From Crotalaria pallida (lineage: Eukaryota > Streptophyta > Magnoliopsida > Fabales > Fabaceae), in the NCBI GenBank assembly GCA_037953625.1, contig CM075651.1:161333501-161397500 (forward strand): a stretch of 64,000 nucleotides of DNA, read 5' to 3'. The notes under the pieces are model-generated. The model worked only from the letters and a program-made list of their open reading frames with translations, was not told the origin of the DNA and ran no database searches. This document shows, piece after piece, positions 56,605-64,000 of this stretch (position 1 is its first letter; every line of letters begins with the position of its first letter). The position numbers and the translations under genes were made by a program.

Positions 56605-59600
56605 TCACCAGCTGCTCATCTGCCTATGTATTTTAGAATTGTGGGATGACCTACCACCCTTGTCTTTGTAAGAATTCCTTGATGCAAGACTCTTCCGTCC
56701 TCTTTGAGCTGCTTTAATGGCGCGTTGTCTCTGCTTACTCAAGCTTTTTTCTAGTCCAGCTTCATTTTCCTGTGCATTTTCATTGTTTTCCTCCTGCAAA
56801 TCAAGATCATTAACCATTATGGTTTTGAGGCCACGAACTGCATAAAACCTTATACCACATTATTTCAGTATCATAATAAAACTCATGCTCTAGATTTTGA
56901 TAAAAGATTTAATAGTGTGTTTACTAACACCAACAGATAGCTTACGCCATGTGATGGTGTTTTTTAAATAAACGTATTTCAATAAGTTACGGACTTATAA
57001 GCTCGTATTTGAACAGAAACTTGAGATAACTGATGGATTATAAACTAGGGTCTGTCTCATTTTAGATTTTACGCCCATTAGCTATTACCAAATAGTTCAG
57101 ATCCAATTAGCTAACTTGTCAGTTTCAGTTTTCAACTCCTAGCTCATAAGTTTCCAACTAGCTTATCGCTTTCAGCTAACTTATTAGCTAGTTGTGCCAA
57201 ACTGAGCACAAAGGAACCATTCAACTTTTCTTTCACATCATATTTTTACCAATTTTTAATAAAAGAAATCTTATTTAAATACCTTGTTTTAAAAAAAAAA
57301 AGGAAAAAAAAAAGAGGCAACCCTGGAGACTTTTTTTTTTATTTATAAAATATAAAATGAAAAGAGCCAAGCATTGGGAAAATTCTAGATTTGGAATACC
57401 TCATCAAGATTAGCATCTATCTCTATTATTTACACATGCTGGTGACGTGCCTCATTGTGCACCCTATTAATAACAAACTATAGTGTTCGTAAACAAATTA
57501 AGATGTGCACTAGAAAAGCATAGCATTCCTAATTAATGTGTCAAACAAACAATAGGGCGGTCGTGTGAATGAGGCTCCCACCGTGTGGGTTCAAAGGATG
57601 GTAGATTCACCTAGCCTTACTCAAGCAAACAGAGGCTGTTTACAGACTTAAATATGTGACCTTCAGGTCATAAGTTAAACAACCTTACTATTGTGCCAAG
57701 GCTTACCCTCTGGCTGAACATACAGTAGTTCCCAAAACAAGCTCATCATGAACAAACCTTAAAGACTTGAAATTCTTCTTCGAATTAAATAGGAACAGAG
57801 AAAAAAGGCAGCATAAACATAACATTAAGACAACTACCAAATAAAAACAATAGAACCATTGCTTACCTTGTCACTTGCATCTTCCTTTTCAGATCCACTG
57901 CTTTCACCTGCTTCACAGGTCTCATCTTTTTCCTGACTTTCATGTCCATCATCCTGGTTAATACAAGGTTTCATATTGTAAGTAAAACAACAATCTTTCT
58001 AGCAAAATTGCAGAAAACATTGTCGCACAACCAATGAAATAAACTGAAAACAAATTTAAGATGAAGTGTTATGAGGTTTATTGGGGAAATCCATAGCTTG
58101 AATCTCTTCTGGAACAATGCTAATGAAAATATTACCTGCTCCAACAAATGTGAAGAATCATCATCTATAATGTTTGCTTCATTCAGGTCTTCCACTAGGT
58201 CATTTACTGAGTCAACCCCTTCACTATCTGAATTTGAATCACTCTCTGCCCCACCTTCAATGAACTGCAGATAAATTTGAAGAACGGAAGCAAAATCAAA
58301 TAAGTTGGAAGCTTGACAATCCATGCATTGTAAGATTGTAACTAAAGACAGACAAATCCATTCCCAAGTACAATAATGATATTATGTTTTGCCAAATGGA
58401 TTGGTGATTTCGTCTTGAGATTTATCAGCTAATATAAAAGCAAAATTATCTCCACCCTTCCTCCCATCCTGCATAGCACAAGAAAACGATTATACCCTCT
58501 GAATATGTTCTTCATCCTTTCTAGTAAAGCCACTAGCAGCAAGTTTCCTATCTAGAAAACCAGCACTTTTCTCTATTTCAGAAAAAGAGGGTTTTCCACT
58601 TTCATCCCTCGCTTCGTCAGAACCATCAGTATCATCTTTGCTTTCTTGGAAAGAAATATTGAACCTGAAACAGAGAAATGAGGACTAAATTTGAGGATGA
58701 CTGATAGAGCAGTGGCAGACAAGATCCAGAATCTTTTAGTAAGCTCAACAACCAAAGATACATCTGCTATTCAATCAAAACAGGAGATGCACTATACATA
58801 TGAGTACTGTGTAGTGTGTACTAAATGTGATTTCTAAAAAGTTACTCAACTTATGATACCAGGCATACTTTTACAGTTTTACTAATAATTTCTAGCAGCT
58901 AAGCCAGCAATTTGGGCAAGTGATATGAGAAAATCGTAGTCAACTTTTGCCAACATCATGAGTTACCAAGATAACAATGATGTGTTAAGAACTATATGCC
59001 AAAGCAACTCTAAAGTTCACAAATAACTGAAAAAAGTGACGTCAACATAACTACAAACCTCTTTCTGAAAAACTTAAAGATACATTCAACGTCACGGTCA
59101 AAGTACCTGAAACGATGACAAAATCAGCAGTTAAGCCACAAATAGAACATATTTGTTCAACATCTCGAAAAACAAAATTATTTGAAAAATTTTCATTAAC
59201 TTTATTAAAGAAAATTGTTCGTAAACTTGAACTGCATAACCACAAATTACTTTTGATTGATAAAACAAACTTATGTCTAGGTTAATTTAAAAGATGGTTT
59301 ATTTAAAAGAATTGTCTTTGAAATAAAAACTTTCTATTAGCAAGCATATTTGAACTCATAAATTGCTTTGTCACCATCCAATTTATATGAAAGAATTGAC
59401 ATGTGGCTTAAAAAGAAAAAAGAAAATCAAATATATAAGACATATCATGTAATTTTATATTTTATATATCATAGATCATAAATAAATGAAAATATATATT
59501 TAAATAAACAACGTTATATATGAATTACAGAGAGATTCTCTTTGGTAAATTAAAAGTAGAGGTTCATTATTTGAATAGCTAAGTATCAGCTACTAAGTTT

Positions 59601-61410
59601 CAATGAAGTGTTGGCTTGAATGCAAATGACTAGCAGATCATATAAACTTCATTAGCAAATAACAAATTGACAGCTTGTGTTTAAAATTGTGATAATAAGA
59701 AAAGTTGGAATTTATACAAGCATGAAGTTAATGAAAATTCGTGCAGAGGATATAGTATCACATAAGGATGAGATTCTTACATCTGTGCATTACGGTGAGA
59801 TACAGATACCATTTGGGGAAAATCGATCATGGTAATTTTTTCATTATCATCAATCTGCAATGAACACAAACCAGAGTGTAAACCAGAAGTGGAAGACAAC
59901 AAAATAGCAGATGTAAAGCACAAGTAATTCCAGCATACCATGATGTTAAATTCATTGAAATCACAATGAATGAGACCATGCTCTGCCAGTCGAACAACTA
60001 TGCCAATAATTGTCTCAAAAACTGTGTCTGTATTTTCTAAGCTCTTCACCTGAACACTGCAATTGCAGAATAAAATTAGAAATTCAACCAATGTTTGAAG
60101 TTAACAAATATCAAGAAGATGCAACTAACGCAATTAAGTTTACTAAAACCTTTAACGGCATACATTTAATAATAAGGAACATTTCATGGTCAAAACTGAT
60201 TACAATAGTAAGTAGCATTTACAGCAATCACTAAGCTAAAGGCAGGCTGCAAAAACAAATTATGCATCTTAAATGAACAGACACTTACAGAGGGTAACCT
60301 TGGACGAGTGACATGACTACACAATGCCTGTTATGTTCCACAGCATTTGGAACGGGAAAGCCATGTGTTTCCAAAGCCTGTTCAGGCAAAGTTTGTGCCA
60401 TTAGAAAAACTTTTAAAGATACCCGTTCAAATGTAGAGGCAAACAGAAAGGAAGGAAAACCTTCATGAAAGCAAATTCCTTGAGTGCAGCAAGCCTAGAC
60501 AAATAAAGCCAATTATAACTACTACGATGTCTTAGGTAATCACGCTTCGATTTGACAGCTCTGAAAGATACTCTACCAAGCCTATGTAACTTCATAGCTA
60601 GAACTGTTCCATCTTCACGAGCAACCTCAAATATATCTAGCAGAGCACAAATAACCATGATTACAAAAGGAGGAAAGAACTGGCTGAATATATCATTGAT
60701 TGATAGGGCTCCATATTAAAACATTAATTACAATAATTAATTAGAAGACTAGTGTCATGAAATCAAAATGCCAAAAAAAAAAAAAGTACCAGATTCTTTT
60801 CCAACACCAATTTGGCGACCAACAGCTACAAAGACTCCTTTGTTCACCATAGTTTTAATGGCAAGAAAATCATAGCCAAGGTAGGTAAGGCGAAACCCGT
60901 CATCTAAAAGCAAATTAATTAAGGTTTAATATACAAATTATACTGTCTCTGAAAATATGAACTTGATATAAATTGGTATTATCAATAAAGATTAGGAGGA
61001 ACCAACATTTGGAAGAGTCGTGATGCAACAACTTATGCTTGAGCAAGTTCTTCAAAACCTTGTAGGTGCCCCCATGTCTACACACATTAACATCCAAAAA
61101 AGAATAATTCAAGGGGTAAAGAGATAATATGACATCGGAAAAAAAAAATAAAAGCATGAGAACATACTTGAGACGAGCAATTCGGTCGATGAGTTCAGTA
61201 GGCACAATTTCATGCTGCAATGAATAAAGAACCAGTGAGAAAAGAAAAAAAACACATTTTTCCCTAAATTTCAATAGCATCTTTTAAAAGAATAACAATA
61301 ATAAGAATAAGAATAGAGAAACGCACATTCCTCATGCCCAATTCAACAGCAGTGAGAACCCTAAAGTCATCTTTGGAGAGATATCTCAAGACATCTACAT
61401 CAAGCTTCAT
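56605..61410 (-). CDS. RIO2: RIO2 atypical serine kinase/ATPase, 13 coding exons
   Basis: Exons 61327-61410, 61168-61214, 61007-61077, 60790-60903, 60461-60636, 60289-60377, 59939-60056, 59781-59854, 59059-59106, 58496-58664, 58136-58264, 57867-57953 and 56605-56793 join in phase to 464 aa. The RIO2-specific winged helix is at about 8-90 (YLSKDDFRVLTAVELGMRN, HEIVP..LI). The kinase core has the phosphate loop GVGKESDI (100-107), lysine Lys121, catalytic HCDFNEFN (224-231; Asp226, Asn231) and the metal site IDFPQM (Asp244). An acidic Asp/Glu/Ser-rich segment (about 330-420) and a basic tail rich in Lys/Arg (425-460) follow. RIO2 rides on pre-40S particles and its ATPase activity drives final 40S maturation. 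Most RIO2 have HGD; here it is HCD, which I believe is common in plants. All introns start GT and end AG. Confidence 0.93.
57551..57703 (-). mobile_element. Au-type SINE in the last RIO2 intron
   Basis: On the minus strand it starts AGCCTTGGCACAATAGTAAGG (A box), then GACCTGAAGGTCACATATTT (worn B box), AACAGCCTCTGTTTGC, GTAAGGCTAG and ends near GACCGCCCTATT. This order matches the Au SINE family of angiosperms. It is old: the B box is degraded and no clear tail or target duplication remains. Confidence 0.7.
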
Positions 61411-62037
61411 TTTCTCTTATTATTCTTTGGTTTCAATTCTGTGCAGCACTGAATACTAATAATAATACCCAAGGTAACAAATTAGTCAGAGGAGGATTGA
61501 CGAATGTCGCAACTGCCCTGCGATATGCATTTCGGACTTGGAGTACACATTAATTGAATTCCACAAAAGAAGATTAAGCATTCAATTCAATTCAATACAA
61601 TACCAGAAGTAGAACAATAGCATTTTCAATTAGGCACGCCACGGACTTGTAAACTAACAAGCAACAAAAATCACTAACCATAGCAACAAAACACACAATT
61701 CAAGCTCGCATTTGAAAGAGCTTATGAGAACAACTTAAAAGTTACAACCTCCTTATAAGCTCCTTAAAACTTATTGAATAAGCAGTTGATTAAACATTTG
61801 ACCCAAACACAGCCTTAATTGATTTGTTCAGGTAGGTTAATCATGATCATGATCCACAAAGCAGCAGTTGAATTTCATAAAATAATAATATGAATTAAAT
61901 GAAAGAAAATACTATAGATTGGTGTATGTATGAGGCTAAAAGGAGAAGGAGTGGCAAACCTCCTTCGAGATTGTGCTGTTCCTTCCTTGCTTCAAGGTGC
62001 CGGCAATATCGCAGTAGCCGCAGCAGACTGAAACTGT

Positions 62038-62060
<23 letters not shown>
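61411..62060 (-). promoter_or_regulatory. RIO2 5' UTR with probable intron
   Basis: A leader exon seems to lie at about 61960-62060, ending AAGGAG|GTTTGCC on the minus strand. A matching acceptor TAGTATTCAG|TGCTGC occurs at about 61453, 40 nt before the ATG, giving a leader intron of about 500 bp. A GA-repeat tract (62039-62063) sits at the upstream edge. The intron contains a TTATAAGCTCC..AACTTATT repeat typical of small hAT-like MITEs. Confidence 0.5.

Positions 62061-62063
<3 letters not shown>
62039..62063. repeat. (GA)n tract at the RIO2 leader/promoter
   Basis: About twelve GA repeats just upstream of the likely leader exon. Confidence 0.75.
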
Positions 62064-62068
<5 letters not shown>

Positions 62069-62205
62069 AATACAATAAAAACCCCTATGCCAAACGGATT
62101 TTATTCGGCCCTGCTAAAAAACTGCACATAGGGGAATTTTTATTAAGATTATGTTTTTAGTTGTTTTTTTATAAAATAATCATAATATAATAATATAATG
62201 TGTTT

Positions 62206-62414
62206 TTTTTGTCCGTATTCCTTGCGGAACCACCGGTATCCCAAGAGTACCCTTAATATCAGGGAGCCCTTGAGACTAATCCGGAGCGAGCTGCGTGGCT
62301 GGCTCTCCAGCGGGATGTTTTTAGTGGGAATCGAACACGGGGCTACTAACACCTGTATTCCATTTCCAAGATTTCAGTTGGGAACTTACACCAACTGAAC
62401 CAAACCACGTTGGT
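62206..62414 (-). mobile_element. tRNA-derived SINE
   Basis: A perfect 18 bp target duplication TAATAATATAATGTGTTT (62188-62205, 62415-62432) surrounds a 209 bp element. On the minus strand it begins AACCAACGTGGTTTGGTTCA, with A-box GTTCAGTTGG and B-box TGTTCGATTCCC, and ends in an A tail. It is the same family as 30145-30348. It lies within 150 bp of the RIO2 leader on the promoter side. Confidence 0.9.
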
Positions 62415-62432
62415 TAATAATATAATGTGTTT

Positions 62433-63086
62433 GGTACATAGAGATTATATTTTTGAAAAAATAATCAAAATCTAACGTCTTTCTTATATGTGTTGAAGAT
62501 TATTTTTTTACAAGATTATTATTTTTTTAGACTCATAATTTTTTTATTTTATCCATATCACTTTAACAACATTAACTACCCCTAATTAGTACATATCATT
62601 TTTTTTTTTAAATTACTCAGCAAAAATAATTTTCTTTACACGATCCAAATAAAACAAATCAGTATACTCAAACTTAAACAGATTATAATTTTAACCGATT
62701 ATAATATTGCTAGATTGTAAGATTATGATCACAAATAAAAATAATCATAATAAAATTTTATCAGCTATACCAAACACTGCACACACTTATTCTGGAAATT
62801 TTTTTAACCCCATTTTAAAAAGGAAATGATGAAAATATCCATAAACCATAGGCAATATTGATGATTTCTTCAATACACTAAACTGCAAATTAAGCATTCA
62901 AACGGATGAGAAGATTGCAATATGGTAGAATCCAACATAGTTGGCCTTGAAGAGAAGATTGCATGCACTCAAACTTAAACTAATTAAAACATTAAAACCC
63001 TTCTTCCTCTTTTTGGTATTTTGTGGTTTAATTAAACAAGTTCTCTAGAGCTCGGACAAATAATCCAACCATCATTTTCTTATATA
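62433..63086. other. Gene-free spacer
   Basis: AT-rich with ATAATCATAAT words in both orientations near 62465-62760, possibly an old foldback. No gene is seen. Confidence 0.4.
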
Positions 63087-64000
63087 TAACTGGCTCTTAC
63101 CCAGTGCAATGCACGGGTTTCGTGCAATGCACGAGTTTTGATATTAAATTTTTTATATTAATATTATTATTATTTTGATTATAAAGTAAAGATTATTATT
63201 AAACAATAAAAAAATAATTATAAAGAAAGGATTATTCAATATACTTTATTATGATAAATAAAAAATTATTATTATTATTTTGATTTTTTTTGTTTGATGG
63301 TATTATGAGAATAATTAATGATAAATCATAATATCCCTTATTTCATTTGAAGATAATGACAGTTCGTTTTTTAATATTATATTTATTTATGTATAGATCA
63401 ATATTAAATTAATGTATTCCTTATTTAGTTAATCGATCATTAGCATGTTTTATTAATTAGAGTGAAATCAAAATTAAACTTTTTTATTTTTATCCTGTGC
63501 AATGCACTAATTATTAATATTTAAATATTTTAAAGTAAAGATTATTATTAAACAACAATAAAAATGAGCTTGTTGAAAAATTTTGTACTTCCTTATATAA
63601 ATAGAAAATAACATTTTTTATCTGAGATTTTCCTTATTTATTCAACAGATAAATTAACTTTTTTTTACATGATTATTAACTTTATTATGATGAATCAAAA
63701 ATAAATCAGAATTAGATATTCCTTATTTATTTAATAGATAAATTAATATTTTTATATGATTATCAACTTTATTAGGATAATTAAAAACAAATCAGAATTA
63801 AATATTTTGATCTCTTCTGTTTAATGGTATTATGAGAAAATTTAAGGATAAATTGGAATATATATCCACTATTTCATAGAACATGAATATGACATTAAAA
63901 TTGTTATTTTTGACTATCTTGGTTAACACATTGCACTTTATTATGAATATAATTAATGTTGGCTCTTTTTCTTATATATTTAATATTATATTTGTCTATG
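63087..64000 (-). mobile_element. Possible Helitron-like element running off the window
   Basis: On the minus strand a hairpin ACCCGTGCATTGCACTGGGT is followed by AAGAGCCAG and T, like a worn copy of the Helitron 3' end seen at 25203-25233. A tandem partial hairpin (CGTGCAATGCACGAG) and another TGTGCAATGCACTA at 63496 lie inside. The other end is not in the window. Confidence 0.35.

Overview
This is nuclear DNA of a flowering plant: AT-rich, with spliced plant genes, long gene-free stretches and many plant transposable elements. The MMP-like metalloproteinase, the SPL8-type transcription factor and the style of the repeats suggest a dicot, probably a temperate legume (Medicago/Trifolium type). 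That placement is an impression, not something computed. There are no bacterial-type operons, CRISPR arrays, rRNA genes or tRNA genes.

I can assemble three intact host genes, all on the minus strand, with reading phase consistent across every splice junction. (1) 5561-7810 is a matrixin-type matrix metalloproteinase of 362 aa in two exons. Plant MMP genes are usually intronless, so its 1.16 kb intron stands out. (2) 44661-47750 is an SPL8-type SBP-box transcription factor of 323 aa in three exons. (3) 56605-61410 is a RIO2 atypical kinase of 464 aa in 13 coding exons, probably with a further intron in the 5' UTR. RIO2 acts in 40S ribosome maturation, SPL8 in organ and sporogenous development, and MMPs outside the cell, so I see no shared pathway; they are simply neighbours.

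The rest is mostly mobile DNA. 15922-22485 is a complete non-coding LTR retrotransposon (minus orientation, 1.6 kb LTRs, 5 bp target duplication, three tandem arrays). 22663-23816 is a Pack-MULE with a perfect 9 bp target duplication; it carries one whole captured exon of a methylcrotonyl-CoA carboxylase biotin-carboxylase gene. 24089-25232 looks like a non-autonomous Helitron. 25734-30014 is a Tnt1/Tork-type Copia element whose gag-pol frame is open except for one nonsense codon and whose 3' LTR is almost all lost. Two LINE ORF2 3' fragments, several SINEs with clear target duplications, a hAT element, Mutator-type MITEs, at least seven Stowaway-like MITEs and several foldback elements fill other gaps.

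The observations most worth following are the gene-capturing Pack-MULE, the intron in the MMP gene, the hairpin-rich non-coding LTR element, an interleaved inverted-repeat block at 52157-53130, and a set of tiny poly(A)-ended insertions flanked by duplications. All homology statements rest on reading the sequence and on recognised motifs; no database search was run.
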